Shown here piece by piece: positions 13,130-25,649 of a DNA stretch of 64,000 bases. The number at the start of each line of letters is the position of its first letter. The first letter of the stretch is position 1. The stretch is from Gnetum montanum (taxonomy: Eukaryota; Streptophyta; Gnetopsida; Gnetales; Gnetaceae): positions 510,054 through 574,053 of the forward strand of contig MNCI01004170.1 of assembly GCA_015680685.1 (NCBI GenBank), written 5' to 3'. The notes under the pieces were generated by a model. It had not been told where the DNA came from. It made no database searches and saw only the letters and a list, made by a program, of their open reading frames with translations. A program made the position numbers and the translations under genes.

Positions 13130-13950
13130 GACATAAAATATGTTGGCCATCATATTTCTCTATATTCATAGCATAAAAATGATGTATAGCAAGTTTACAA
13201 GATCATTTGACTCGATTTCTTGGCTTTTGAGGTTACTGCAGGTAGGGCTTATGACTAAGATTGATAATTTAAAAGGTCACTAGAGAAATTGTTTTAGCAT
13301 TTTATCTCTACTTCCCACATAAATATGTTGGACAACATATTTATGGTGCATATCCATCTTAAAAATAAGGAATTGATTAATTTCAACATCTTTTGGCTTA
13401 GATTTTGAGGTTTCACAACTACTGGAGGCTCCAGTTAGGGTTTGGTGATTGGAATGAGGTATCTCAAGGTTATTTGGAAATGTAGAAGGCCTATTCCTAA
13501 TTTTATGCTGATTCATACATTGGCCAATGTATTTCCTCTATAGTACTAGTCTAAAAATCAAGGATTGATCAATTTCAATCCCTTTTTAACTTGGTATTTG
13601 CTATTTCATGGCTACCTAAGGCTCTGGCTAGGTTTCAAGTTTAGGGTTGGCAATTTAGAAGGTCACTTGAGGCTTTATTCATGTATCTTATCTTCACCCC
13701 ATACATAAATACATTGGCCAATGTATTTATGGCCTGGTTCCAATGTAAAAACACTTCAACAATTTTTCCCAACTATTTTAGGCCATCTACTAGCACTTGG
13801 AGGTCTTTTGGTAGCAGTGTCTAGGGTTCTAGTATGAAATAAAGCTTTATTGACCACCATGAATTAAGGATGGGCTTCCAAAAACATATATTGGCCATGT
13901 TTGAAGCCTATAACTTATTTCATGGCCTACATATTTGGCTGGGCATCAAT
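13130..13950. repeat. Tandem repeat of about 190 bp, each unit with a palindrome
   Basis: Five diverged units begin near 13,137, 13,318, 13,510, 13,704 and 13,893. Each carries a version of ACATTGGCCAATGT at its start. At 13,704-13,731 the dyad is a perfect 28-bp palindrome (half site CATAAATACATTGG), and at 13,318-13,345 it is a 28-bp palindrome with only the central pair mismatched. The inter-palindrome sequence also repeats, for example AATTGATTAATTTCAA and GATTGATCAATTTCAA. The array lies upstream of the plus-strand gene copy A. Confidence 0.7.
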
Positions 13951-14430
13951 ACCCAATGTAAAAATTTGCAAGAGTCTCAAATCCCAATGTATTAGGATTT
14001 TTCATGGTTTATTTAGGTGGTGCCTTGGCAAGCTCATCCAAGGTTAAAAGGCTATTCAAGTAAAAACTCTAAGCAAACCTAGTGTAAAAATGACTTTTCT
14101 ATTATGAACATTGAGTTCACCAAATGTGAGATAGGCATTTCAAGATCAGTGGTTTCCATTCCAACGCATAAGTACGAGGGTTCACGCATTAACACTTTTG
14201 TGCATATAATTTTCTGGAGCTTAGTTTTTGGCAGAGGTAGTGCTTGGGAAAAAGGCTTTTGAAAGATCTAGGCTTCAAGTTGCATCATTCAAGAGCATAT
14301 TTTCACTCTTCTCCCATCCTAAATGTAGCATAGTTATAGAAGAAGTAAAGGTTTTGCTCTTGTTTCTATAAGATGTCAAGGTGAAGAGGAGCATCAAGCA
14401 AAAACCTAGCATTGGAGAAGGAAAACACTA

Positions 14431-14440
14431 CTATAAATGT
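14431..14440 (+). promoter_or_regulatory. Candidate TATA box for antisense gene copy A
   Basis: CTATAAATGT lies about 1.4 kb before the first recognisable coding exon and 480 bp after the palindrome array. The following 14.45-15.86 kb is T-rich on the plus strand, as in a plant leader intron. Single-motif evidence only. Confidence 0.35.
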
Positions 14441-15860
14441 CACATATCATCTATCTAATCCTTCCATTTGTGAGGGCCTTCAACCATGAGACCTAGGTAC
14501 CCATCTTTCACTATTTTTTACTAATTTTTTCTACAATATGGAGGTGTTTACTATAATCTAGGTTTGCTCACTTGCAACTTTTTAGTGTTGTATGTATCAA
14601 ATGTTGGATCTCAATTGTATGGTTACATTTAGATTATGATTTTTTCTTTAGCACTATTTTGTATGAAAATTTAAAATTTTTTCCAAGCCCATTCTATGCA
14701 TTTTTACCCTAATTATGCCCAAAAAAAGTTGAACTTTGCAATTTTTTATTAAGGTTATGGTGCACGATTTGCAATTTTTGAGTCATGAGGTTGTTGTGTG
14801 AGATTTAATAATTGCACTAGAGGTGTAATCACTATTTTTAAATTCTCATTATTTTTTATGATTTTTTTCATAGACCAATGCATAGTGCTTTATTTTTTCC
14901 TGTTTTTGCCTCAAAAGATTGATAGTGTTGTTCTACCTTAGCAATTTTTCTAGCAACGTATCAATTTCCTAAGGATTTCTAGGATAGTGAAGAAGGGCTC
15001 TACATAAAATTTTGGATTTTTAAAGTTTTTTCTGTAATTTTCCCAAGGATTTTACTACAATTGTTTCATTGCAAACTAGGTTTTTACAAAAAGAAAAACA
15101 TTAAATGATTTTGGATCACAATTTGATTTTTTTAATGTTTTTTATTGTAGTGCTGGAATGTAATTTCAATTGATTTATGTTGGTTTGTGATTCTTGGGGT
15201 TAGAAAAAATATTTTTAAAATTTTTTATGAAATTTTTTTATCATGTAAACTGCCCTATAGAGTTATAGTTTCATTTCTTCAATTTGTAGGCTTCCTAGCC
15301 TATATTGGTAGTATTGGTCACTTTTTTATGTGTTTTGGCCTATTTCTAAGGTCTCTAAAGGTCATTTACATGGTTCATAGGAGTTTTGAACAACCTTTTA
15401 AATTTTTTGAAATTTTTCTCTAACTTTCCCAAAGTCTTTACTATAGCTATTTCACTGTAAACTAATTTTTCTAACAAGAATTTTTGTCAATTCAAGTTGA
15501 AATTTTAAAATTTTTTACAATTCCTGGAGATTTTTTAGAATAGGTTTTAATTTGTTATAGGCTCATTCCAATTGTTTTAGAGTTTGCAAAAAAAAAAAAA
15601 TTGGAATTTTTATGCACTTTTCTCTATTATGGGACTACCCTCATCAATTACAATTTCTTAGCTACTTGGTCACTATTAGGTTTTCTTTTTTTTCTTATTT
15701 TGGTCAAAATGTCGATAGGCTAAATTTTGATTTTTGTTATGGTTAAAGTCAATGAGTTTGGTTGTGTAATTTTGTATGCCAACGTTGACATTATATTTTG
15801 TTATTTTGCTTAAGCATTGTTAAATTTTTTTTATTTTTATTTTGTATTTTAATGGCTTTA
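14441..15860 (+). other. T-rich leader/intron-like stretch of gene copy A
   Basis: There is no recognisable coding similarity. It is strongly T-rich with many TTTTT runs. It ends in TTGATTATGCAAG just before the first conserved exon, where copy C has a good acceptor (CTGCCTTGCAG). It probably represents a 5' leader and first intron. Confidence 0.4.
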
Positions 15861-15871
15861 TATCATTGATT

Positions 15872-18800
15872 ATGCAAGGCTTTTTTAAAGCCTACCTTGA
15901 TAGTAATGGAAATAGTTGGGATCTTGTGCTGCATAGCTACATGAACATGAAATAGTTTGCCTCCCAACCTGATTCTTGATCGTAGATCTTTGTGGTTCAA
16001 ACCTAGGGCCAAAGAGTTCTTAGCATACTTGCTTAAAAACTTCAATGTGATTATGTCGTTACACTTGGCAACTGACACTATAGTGGTTATAGCAAAGATA
16101 CTTCTACCAAGCTGTACTAGTCATAGTGCCAAGTTCATGGTGGATGATCCTAGCACCCGAGTAGAAGGTGACCAACACAATGATTCATATACACTGAGGA
16201 CATGCAAGTTATCCCAAAATTGGGACATGCCTAAGTTCATTTAGCATAACATCAACAACACCTTAATGGTAGGCCACTAGAATAATAGTTTATTCCATAA
16301 TCCTCCTAGTACCTTCTACCTTTTTCAAGTGTAAGCTCCATCCTAATTATTCATTTGATTCTTGTTTTCATTAGGCTATTTGGCTCTAATAGATCTTTGT
16401 GTTCATGTGTTGTAGGTATAGGATGCATGATGGAGGATTGATCAAGAGTGACCAAGTCATACATTTAGTGCACACATCATTGGAGTTTTTTGCACAAGGC
16501 CCAACTATGTGACTTGTGGTGTTGCAATAGCTAAAGCATGACTTTAGCAAATATACCTCATGGTTTTCTCAAGTCTACTACAAGTGTTTAGTCACTAAAA
16601 CTACTTATACTTGGTGGGGCCTCCTAGACTTAGACATATATGCACCAATGATTTCTGGGGCCTCTATGTTGCCTATGCCAAATAAGTAATTTTAATAATT
16701 TTTATTTTTTGATTTTTTGCTCATGTAATATTAACATTTTCTAGTTGTGTTGTTTTTTAGTTATTTTGACCTTAATTGGTTAATTGGTTTCAACTATGTA
16801 GTTATAAATTTAATTTTAATTTATTATGTTTATTATTTGTGGTTTTATATGATCTTCCTATGCCAAAGGCTAATGGACTATTCACGTTGTGTTGTAGGTC
16901 CTACACCTAAATCTACCATTGTCATAATCACCTCAGGATGTGAGGAGAAGAAGCTCATTCTCAAGTGGGGTGAAGTAGACTCAGTGCAAGAGTGATATGA
17001 TATACCATATGCACTTTGCATTTTTTTTCTACATATCTAAGAAGTTTTGTGAAATTCCTGGTGGTCAAAAATATGGAAAGTGGAAGAGTTATGATCCTCC
17101 CAATTTTCCAAGCCTTAGGTCAAACACATTATTTTGGTTATGTCGGTTCAAGATCCACTTGTTGAAGATATTGGAGAATCATTGTAAATTACCACTAAGA
17201 AATTTAGTGATGTACATTATTCTTCCCCTAATAACATGGAGATTGAGCTCCATATTACCCATGGGAGTGCCAAGAGAGCCAAAGAGGTGCATGTAGAAGT
17301 TGACAATGCAACCAAGACAAAGTTGAAAAGCCCATTGGTTGAGGAATTTCCTATTGTTGAACAACCATCAAGAAAGAATATATCCCTTAGGTTTGGCAAG
17401 GCATATCATATTGTTTTAGGTATGTTTTATATCTATTTTTTTGTTTAATTTTATTTCTTATGTCATTTTGTATATTTTTTATGTTGTGTGATTGTCTATT
17501 TATGTTATTATATATATTTTTAGACAAAATTTGCTAACTTGTTCTACATTTTACCATTGTAATTCTTGAAGGAAAGCAACAAGAACTGGTAGCCCAGGCA
17601 ATGGCAGAAGTAAAGCAAAGATGCCAAGAAGAAGAAGCACTAAGACATTAATAGAATGATGAAAGGGTATCGAATGAAGCATTGGATGCCCTAGATGCCA
17701 TATTTGAAGATTTTACTTTTGATGACAAACCTCCCGTTGCTATTCCATGTGATCCTCTAAGTACTTATGCATTTTAGTTCATGCATTATATCTCATATCT
17801 TTATATTAAGATTTTTCTTAATTTTTTAATTGTTTTGATGACCATATTTGTTATAGTATTTCAAACTCTTCCATAAGCATCCACCTCTACATTTCACTTG
17901 AAACCTTGGGCTAAGATTCCAAACAAGACTAAGTTCAAGAAATGCATGGCAAAAGATATGATCAATTGGTTACAACAAATACCTTCTGATGTTGGTAAGA
18001 ATAGGTAGCATATTTTTCCTTAATTTTTTTACCTTTTATGTATTGTTACATTTTGTTTTATATTTTTATAGCTTTCTACATTTTATGCTTACATGATTTT
18101 ATTGGTTTAAAGTGTTCTTTCTTGCTTTTGTTTCTTACTATTTTTATGTCTATATTTTTATATTATGGTTATTACAATGTCCAAGGTTAGATGGAATCTT
18201 GAGTGTGATGTTGAACTTGATGAGTTTCCCACACTACCACTTGTTGTGGAAAATGTTCCATGAAAGTTGTTTGAAAGGGCCACCAAATGTGTCCTCTCAT
18301 GTGCTAGGACTTCTTGGGAGTGCCAATGCTCTAATTAATTTCTATGGAAAAAGGTTATGATCTTAGAAGAAGAAAACAAGTGGCAAGTAGCTAAAATAAG
18401 AGATCTTAGATATCATAAGGAGTTTATAGAGGCTCATGTAGCCAATAGAGACTCCTTGCATACTAAGAAAATTAAATGATCATGCTACTAGAGTGTCATC
18501 CATGGCAAGGTTTCTCTAACAAGGAGCAATACTTAAAAGGACATACATATGGATTTATTGGTTCATAAGATTAGACTTGAGGGATTACTGTGCTTGGGTT
18601 CTTGAATGGGATAAGAAACAAAAGGATCATAAGCAATAAATATAAGGCAAAAAAAGAAAGCTACCTCAAGTGGCTATAGGAGGAGGTTGTGAAGAGAATA
18701 AATGTGAAGGATGTTTTCAAGTTGTTTGAAGGCTTTCTGGTAGTGTCTAATTCCCCAACTCTTCAAATTACTACTACTTCTAGAAAGGTTGTTATTGCCT

Positions 18801-19193
18801 CTTTTTCCCAAGAACCTCTTAAGTGAAAAAATGTTGAGAGAATGAACATCTTAATAGGTGTAAACCTTGGAGAAATAGACTGGACTAATATGAATGAAGA
18901 GCATATTCTTCACTATTTAGAGTTTGGTCTTGTAAGCTTTTCCTAAAGGGACCTTTTTCCAAAGTCTCTAGAAGTTATATATATATATATATACACACAC
19001 ATTTTTTTAGTTTGGTTTGTATTTTTTCTTTATTTTGTTTTTTATTATTATGGTTTGGCTATAAAAATTACTAATCAATTTTTTGTTTTATGCTTTATTT
19101 TATGTTTTTATTGTGGTGCAGGCATCAAGTGATGGAAATGACCCTATTGGTCATGAAAGTGATGGTGTTCTTCCTCCTCCAGTTTTTCCTTAG
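15872..19193 (+). pseudogene. Antisense multi-exon gene with FCP1-like domain, copy A
   Basis: It lies on the strand opposite to element A, between protease (20.9-22.2 kb) and pol (below 13.0 kb). Exons in order: FCP1/NIF-like segment at 15,872-16,330 (WFKPRAKEFLAYLLKNFNVI, then NNTL and NPPST); 16,412-16,685 (RMHDGGLIKSDQVIHLV); 16,901-17,000 (KSTIVIITSGCEEK); 17,170-17,420 (VEDIGESL, VEEFPIVEQPSRKN), ending at a GGTATG donor; about 17,570-17,765; 17,857-17,994 (STFHLKPWAKIPNKTKF, donor GTAAG); 18,181-18,440; 18,780-18,945 (MNILIGVNLGEIDWTNMNEE); and last exon 19,130-19,193 (ASSDGNDPIGHES to stop). Relative to B and C the middle conserved region after EVDSVQE is deleted. Stops abound. The FCP1-like part implies a HAD-type phosphatase fold; its DxD nucleophile motif is not visible. 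Confidence 0.65.
18975..19000. repeat. (TA)n(CA)n microsatellite
   Basis: A TA run passes directly into ACACACAC inside the last intron of gene copy A. Simple-sequence repeat. Confidence 0.9.
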
Positions 19194-19356
19194 GCATACT
19201 AGTCTCATCACACTTTTAGTTATTTCAGTTATGGTGTTATTGTTTCTTTTTAATGGATATTAATAGCCATTGGGGACTATGAGATAGTTTATTATTGTTC
19301 ATTTTTTTATTGCATAGTGCAACTATGGCTATTGGGATTTCATTTATTTTTGTTAT

Positions 19357-20226
19357 TGATGAACCGTATTTGGCTTGGATATTCAATATCGGAGCCCTAA
19401 TATTGGATACCCAATATCCGAGCCCAAGAAGCAATGTCAAATATTTGATATTACAAGGTGTGTGCCGACCTATAAATATAGCGCTTGGTCACATGGTTTA
19501 CATAAGTTTTTGTCATAGCATAGCAAAGCTCTTGCAATTTCTTTTCTCTAGAGCTAGAATATTTTCCAAAGTGTCAATAGCAGGAGTCATTGAGTGTATG
19601 GATCTTTATTCAAGCATTTTGTACCTAAGCATGGCAATGTTTGTGGTAATAAAGACAAGTTTTCTAATCAAACCTTGTAGCACGTTGGCTAGATAACATA
19701 TTTTATTCATGCATTTAATGTTTTGTGCAATTTCATTTCATACTACCAAGTAATTAAGCTAAAGTAAGCTAGCTAGATTTAATAGCAGTTAATTGAGCAC
19801 ATAACTATGATTACTTTGAGCATGCGCATGATGCTTGGTAATCCCAACAACGCTTAACGTTTGGTAACCCAACAACGTTATACATGTTCAGGATGTGCAT
19901 GAAAAGTGGGACAAAATACTTATGTTAGGGTAGTTGGTTATTAATTAGCAATTAGACTAGTTAAAGTGGTTCATAAATTAAGTTTCAACTTATTGTTAAT
20001 CATATATGAATAAAATATAAAATCATAAAAATCATGTGCCTCAATTACACTTAACCATACAACTATGCTCAACAAGTGTACTTGGGAAGACAAAAATCGT
20101 CATAATTAGATTTCATGACCTAGAACTAGTGTACATGGGAACTTAAGGTCGATATAATTCGACCGAATCGCACATGAATGCATGTGATTCATATGGTTGG
20201 GCATAGGGGGACCTCGCCACTCATCA
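19357..20226 (+). mobile_element. Solo LTR, Athila-like group
   Basis: It is 870 bp, starting TGATGAACCG and ending CTCGCCACTCATCA. Flanking pentamers are GTTAT (19,352-19,356) and ATTAT (20,227-20,231), one mismatch. A TATA box CTATAAATA lies at 19,470-19,478. The 3' half follows the pattern of the other LTRs in this group (AGAGCTAGAATATTTTC, TTATTCAAGC, then near the end ATATGGTTGGGCATAGG). The U3 start holds dyads such as ATATTGG/CCAATAT. It sits between the end of antisense gene copy A and the minisatellite of element A. Confidence 0.8.
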
Positions 20227-20870
20227 ATTATCATTGTTAATTTTCTATCATACTATGTGGCTATGGATATTGGGCATGGCTACTTTAGCTATAATATTTT
20301 AACATTGCATATTCATATATTTTTAAAGTATTTTTATTTTAATGTATTTTAATGTATTCTATGTTTTATTTGTATAAGAAAAGCTATGTGGTTAAAGTGT
20401 AGGGCTATAAAGAAAAAAATTGTGGTAAAATGTAAATGTAAAGTAATCAAGCAAAACAAAGTATAAAACAAAATGTAACAAGCTATAATGTGATATAAAA
20501 AATACTATGATTTATTACTAGTTTAAGGCCCTAGTAGGCCACCTATTTAAGGCTTTGATAGGCCATGGCTAATTTTTATGAGTTTTTATGATTTAATAAT
20601 TTTTATAGATTTTTTAAGTCTTAAAATTTTTATAGTATTTTCATTTCTTTTAAAGGAAAGAATAAAAGATAAATCATGAAAAAGAATAAATTATAAATTT
20701 CATGTAAATGTATACAAGCAAGGCTAAGTAATTATAATACGGATAAAACAAGGTAAAGCATGGTAAAAAAAATGACACATGTAAGCAAAAGGTTGAAACT
20801 AGGCTATGAAATAAGAATAAAAAGGAAAAGGCCTTTCCATATTAACATAGGGTTCAGTGGGTAGAAGATG
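20227..20870. other. AT-rich spacer with a minisatellite relic
   Basis: No coding signal. At 20,515-20,580 two units of the element-specific minisatellite survive (TACTAGTTTAAGGCCCTAG and TTTAAGGCTTTGATAGGCC). Their position, next to the protease end of element A, matches the longer array at 55.24-55.60 kb in element C. Confidence 0.55.
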
Positions 20871-22204
20871 TGCTCAATAATGCAATTGTTTCCTAATCTT
20901 TGAAATATTAGGAAAATTATAAATGGAAGCTCCTCTATTGCACAATCTTGTACTCCTCGTTTTCCTTGCTAACAATGATAAATGAAAGCTCTTCCCACCC
21001 TACATTCATGGTTTGGTTGTTTTCAATTTTGGCTTGATCTACACCGACGGGATTCTTAACTTCGCTCTTGATAGTAGGAGTTTCCTCTTGAAACTTCACT
21101 TTGAATCATTGTTCCACGTCAACATTGTTGACTATCAAGGAGACCACACTATCACCATATATGATTATTTCACATTTCTCGTAATGCAGGTGAATTTCTT
21201 GATGTATTGGGAAGGAAAATTCTCATAATTAAGCTAACCAAGGCCTCCCCAGGATTAAATTCAATCCTGGTATCTCTTCCATCATCAAAAAGTTGGCAAA
21301 TGTGGGGAATTATTCCCCTGCTACAAAGTCTAAAGAGATAGAACCCTTCACTACTACTTGTGATTCATTGAAGGATTTGAGAGCAAAAGTAGGAGTACTT
21401 TGCATGTGTTTTACCAAACCTAACCATTTAAAAATGGTAAAATGTATCACATTGGTTGTTGTTACATCATCAATGTGTATCCTATGTATTTTATATTATC
21501 AAACTCTTATGGTTATAAAGAGAGGAACCCTCGTTATCTCATCATCTAGGAGGTTGGACCTCACGGTCGTGAAATACTAGGGTAGTTAGCTTTGTTTCTT
21601 CCCTAGGCAAAGGTGGCACCATTGCTATTTGAATGGATTCTTCATTGGTAGGGATGTCTTCGCTAATAGGAATTTAAGTTAACATCCTTGCTAAAGCCTC
21701 ATAGTGAGTGAAAGAGGTCATCACTAGGTCATACAAGCTTAAGGAGATGCTTCTTTGCTTTAAGGAGAGTTTTACCTACTTCATGGCATTAGGGAACTCT
21801 TTGTCATTGGTTTTTATTTTTTTGTTCTTATTACCTTTGAATTTCTCCATTATACCTAGAATTCAAACTTCATGCTTTAATGTTTGTGGTTTGGCCCCTT
21901 CCCCTTCTCTTGTGGTTTACAGTCCTTCCTAGGCTAACTAGTTGAAATAGTTTGAGTGTTGGAGCTCATGGGAATGGCTGAAATAGGTTGTTATATTGAC
22001 AACCATGGGAGCACATTGGTCAACTTAAATTATAGGCTTAGTGTTAGTGGGAGGGGACACTCTAATGAAAAATGGTTCTTTGGGAAGCATAGGTAATGGT
22101 ATCCTTACAACAAAAGGAGTTCTTGAACTTGATGAAGTTGAAGGACCCCTTTAATTTTGAGGAGGTACCTAAATCACAAATGGCTCCCTAGTAGGTCTTG
22201 GGCA
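20870..22204 (-). pseudogene. Protease region of element A
   Basis: It is collinear on the nucleotide level with 55.81-56.80 kb of element C. Shared blocks include CACTATCACCATATATGATTA (20 bases of which are near-identical in C), GGGGAATTATTCCCCTGCTAC against GGGGAATCACTCCCCTACCAC, and GAGGTCATCACTAGGTCATAC against GAGGTCATCACCAAGTCATAC. By homology it encodes the aspartic protease and its N-terminal linker (SLYDLVMTSFRHYEALV in C), as in Ogre/Tat elements. Plus-strand frames here (21,013-21,932) are shadows. Broken by many stops. Confidence 0.65.
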
Positions 22205-22840
22205 TGGAACTTTATTCAAGTGTCATGTACCTGAACACATTAGTGTAAATGTCAATAAATTTGAGATTTCTGACACTTATTGTAGCACTTGGATTAGCTT
22301 AATCTTTCTTATTAGTACTTTACTTTAAATGCATTTTACATTCTATGGCATTGTAATCAACGTAATTAATCATGAACACATAAGTACATCTGCTTCGAAC
22401 ATAACATATAACATTTGGTAATCCTAGAAGTGATGATTTGGTATGCCTAATAATTATCACTTGGTAACCCAGTAGTATTAATAGTAGTTCAAGATGTGTA
22501 TAGTAAGTAGGTACAACTACTTATGTTAGGATAGTTAGCCTTTTAAATAATTTAAGTAGTTAAAATAGTTAATCATTAAATATTCATCTCATTATGTAAA
22601 ACTAAGGATAAAAAATATAAATATATAAATAAAAATAAATATTATATACCTTAACTCACACTTAATCATACACAAAGCATACACAAGTGTGAGTTAGAAA
22701 GACAACAATCACATGAACCTTTGGTTCATAGTCTCTGCCTATAGGCAAACATAGGAACTAAGTCCACAAAATTTGACTAGATCACTAGTACATGCTTGTG
22801 ATTCATATGGTTTGGCATAGGGTATACTCACTACTCATCA
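22205..22840 (+). mobile_element. 5'-truncated LTR, Athila-like group
   Basis: It begins abruptly at GGAACTTTATTCAAG, which aligns to the middle of the complete LTRs (GGTTCTTTGTTCAAGC at 37,675), and ends CACTACTCATCA. The U3 part (about 250-300 bp) is missing. It separates the protease and gag parts of element A. No matching target duplication is visible, as expected after truncation. Confidence 0.7.
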
Positions 22841-22844
22841 GTAA

Positions 22845-24150
22845 ACTACTTTATTTTCCTTGTTGTAGAAGTTGATCCACTCAAGATCATTTCATTGGAT
22901 AAATACCTCCTCAATGTACTTTCCAAAAGTGATAGCATCATCAATGCTCAGTGGCCTAGGATAGATCAACTTACCTCTAATGTCGTCATTCATAGTGCCT
23001 TCAAGAATGTATAAAATTTTTTCATCATGAAGTGGATGAGAAAGCTTCATTATGAATAATTTCCATCAAGAGATGAACTTAGAGATGGATTTATTATGAG
23101 CTTTTTTAATTACTAAGAGGTTTTGCAAAGTGCCATCCTTAGTAATATTATATTTAAACCTTTTCATGAAGGTGGTGAAAAGCTATTCTAGAGAGGTGAT
23201 AGACCTATGAGAAAGAGATCTATACCATTTAAGTACTTTTCTAGTTAAAAATTTAGAAAAATTTCTAACAATAGTGTGAAAGTAGTTGTCTAAGATCATG
23301 CATTCATTACGAAAGATGAGAACATGATTTGTAGGATCAAACTCTACATTATACTTAGTAAATTTTGGTAAGAAAACTCCTTTAGAAACTTGGGCAGGTG
23401 GATTAATGGATTGATAGAATTGATAAGAAGGCTAGTAATAGAAACAGTAGGGCTACCCCATGTAATGCAGTGGCATTTCACATTTGATCTTCATTAACTT
23501 GCAACCTAGACAAAAGATCTTGAAGTAACAACATCAATTTAGGTGGGACTTTAGGAATAGATGGCATAATAGGATTAGTTAAAAATGGAATTATGGGCAA
23601 TAAAATTTGGCTAGGGAGGTGCAACAATAGTCACAAAGACAAATTATGAGACATTGTATAAAGGAAAATGCTAGAAAGGTGGGAGAAATGGTAGTGAAAT
23701 TGAAGGTTGTTTGACTTGTAATGCTAGGAATGATCATTGAAAGATGTTCAATTAAGGATTAGGATTTTAAGCTTCTTCAAAATATTTTGGATTCATAGTG
23801 AATATCTTGGGGTAAAGTGACTGATGATGAGGCAATAATAGTTAGAGTAGTGAACATAGAAACAACACAACTAGTATTCTAAGGAATATGTATGGAAAAT
23901 GAGTAAGTAGATTTGTTAAGATTCATCTACTACAGAATTAGACTCTACAATTGTGCAATATGCTAATGGTATAGATCTTCATGTAGTGAGGAATGAGAAT
24001 TTTCATCTTCACCATCATCATGGTTGATGCCACCATCCTCACTATGCCCATCGTAAAAGTGGTAACTCCTACTAGAATTAATGTTGGAATATTCCATAGG
24101 AGAATCTACCATAATCTATCTTTGTTGAATCTTAGCCCTAGTTAGTGCCT
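22845..24150 (-). pseudogene. Gag of Ogre/Tat-like element A
   Basis: On the minus strand it reads FTKYNVEFDPTNHV (near 23,360), then a stretch with KVLKWYRSLSHRSI and FMKRFKYN, then EGTMNDDIRGKL (near 22,990). This matches the gag core of element C (FTKYNGEGDPHAHLVTFQ, LDWYHALPRVYISLL, FKGAMNDFIKSKL) and the retrotransposon gag pattern with the conserved W-Y. It is the structural particle protein. Stops and frameshifts make it non-functional. Its C-terminal side is cut by the LTR fragment at 22.2-22.8 kb. Confidence 0.75.
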
Positions 24151-24186
24151 AAATTTAATCTCTAATAACTAATTATTCTAAAAACA

Positions 24187-24201
24187 AGAGGTGCTGAAAA
24201 C
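24187..24201 (-). other. Primer-binding-site relic of element A (tRNA-Arg type)
   Basis: On the minus strand the bases read GTTTTCAGCACCTC, immediately inside the presumed LTR edge. Element C has GTTTTCTGGCACTAG at the equivalent place. Both look like decayed versions of the TTTTCTGGCGACTC-type primer site used by many plant Ogre/Tat elements. Weak alone, supported by the pair. Confidence 0.4.
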
Positions 24202-25640
24202 ATATTAGAGATAACATTGATAATAGAAGCTTAGTTTATGAGAAAAATGGAGATTTCAGTAATGAAATTGAACCTTTGGGAGATGAGAATATAAGTATGA
24301 AAGCTTGGGTGTGGTCTAAAATCAATTCAAAGACAAATGGAACTAATTGTTTGGTAAGAGATGCTTAAGCTAAAAAAAATTTTAACATTGAAACTAATGA
24401 TGCTAATGTTAAAAAATTTTAACCTATACAAGTGATGTAAAATCTACCTAAGTGACATCAATGCTAACATCAACAATAGTGTGTGAGCAATTAGGGACCT
24501 AGGCACTAATCTAAGCTAGCAGGCTATCAAAAGACATTATGATGGTCATGGAGCATGTGGAAGATGCTAGGAAGAAAGATGCTTGTACTTTTGATTTTTT
24601 AAAATCCAAAATATTTCTCCATATGTCAAGAAACTAGTCCAACATTTAGGCTTTGATCCCATATTTATAAGCTTAGGATTTCTAAATTTTACCCTGAAGC
24701 CAATTAGAGTTAACCAAAATTTTGACTTGGAAGATTGAATGATGAAAATTACATAAGTGGTGATGCTAACATTATTGTTGACATCAACATAAACATCATT
24801 ACGGAGTTATAAAATTATTCCATAATTTTCTAAATTATAATTCCAAGCATCAAGTACCCCTTCTAATGCTTAAAATGATGTTAAATTATGTTGTGATAGT
24901 ACTTAAAGAATGTCAAGAAGCTCCTAGATTTGGAAAATATTGTTAAATGTTAATATTGGTAACCTTGCTTGATGTTGATGCTAGCTTGGTGATGTTGACA
25001 CTAGCATTAGTATCACCTAGTAACACTTAGTTTCTAAACCAGCCCTGACCTTTTCAACTACCTCCAAACTTATGAAATTTGATGTTTGATGTCGCAAAAA
25101 TGATGTCAACTAGTTTCTAGAGAGTTCAAGAGGCCAAAACTAGAGTTGAATTGCTAGTTTTTGTAGGTGGAAGGTATTGTGCTTAATCTAAGGATGATGG
25201 CATTAATGCTAACACTAGCATTAACATTAGCATCACCTAAATTAAAAATTTACTTTTTGAATCCAAAGATGAATTTTTTAAAGTGTCAAAAATTGATGTC
25301 TAACATATCAAGAATATTATAGAAAATTCATTCGAGTCCCTACAAAGTCAAAGTTAAGGTTTGAAAGTAGTTTTGATATGGGTGTGCTCGGATAGTTATC
25401 TAGGGATAATGCTAATACCATATCAACATTAGCATCAACATCCCTTGTATCACTTAGAAAAATTTTCATTTTCCAAATTTTTTAGGATCACTAAAACTAA
25501 TGCTTATATGCTAGGTTATGAGCCAAAATAATCCCTATAAATATCAAAAATTCATAAATGTATCTTGTAATGCTATTTTTAAGTCATTTTGATGCTCAAA
25601 TATGAGTTAAATAATGTTGAAACCACACTTAGTCTCAATC
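24202..25640 (-). repeat. Candidate 5' LTR of element A with dyad repeats
   Basis: No genes. Repeated blocks at about 24,385, 24,450, 24,770, 24,975, 25,203 and 25,409, mostly 210-230 bp apart, carry inverted motifs built from ATGCTAA and TTAGCAT. Best examples are TTAATGCTA/TAGCATTAA with a 4-base loop at 25,203-25,224, and ATGCTAAT/ATTAGCAT at 25,409-25,435. Each is followed by ATCACCTA-like text. Position next to the primer-site relic supports an LTR. The right end is lost at the junction with a chromovirus fragment. Confidence 0.45.
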
Positions 25641-25649
25641 ACTAACAAA

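Noticed and set aside
15872-19193. Antisense gene as an ordinary host gene that elements inserted around
   Set aside because: Two copies occupy the same position and antisense orientation inside two paralogous elements, which is unlikely by chance; still the main alternative.
19295-19696. 133-residue frame
   Set aside because: It runs across the boundary of the solo LTR and through its TATA region; no domain.
20227-20300. Sequence after the 19,357-20,226 LTR as a primer site and internal region
   Set aside because: TTATCATTGTTAA resembles the leader at 29,034, but no gag follows and flanking pentamers fit a solo LTR.
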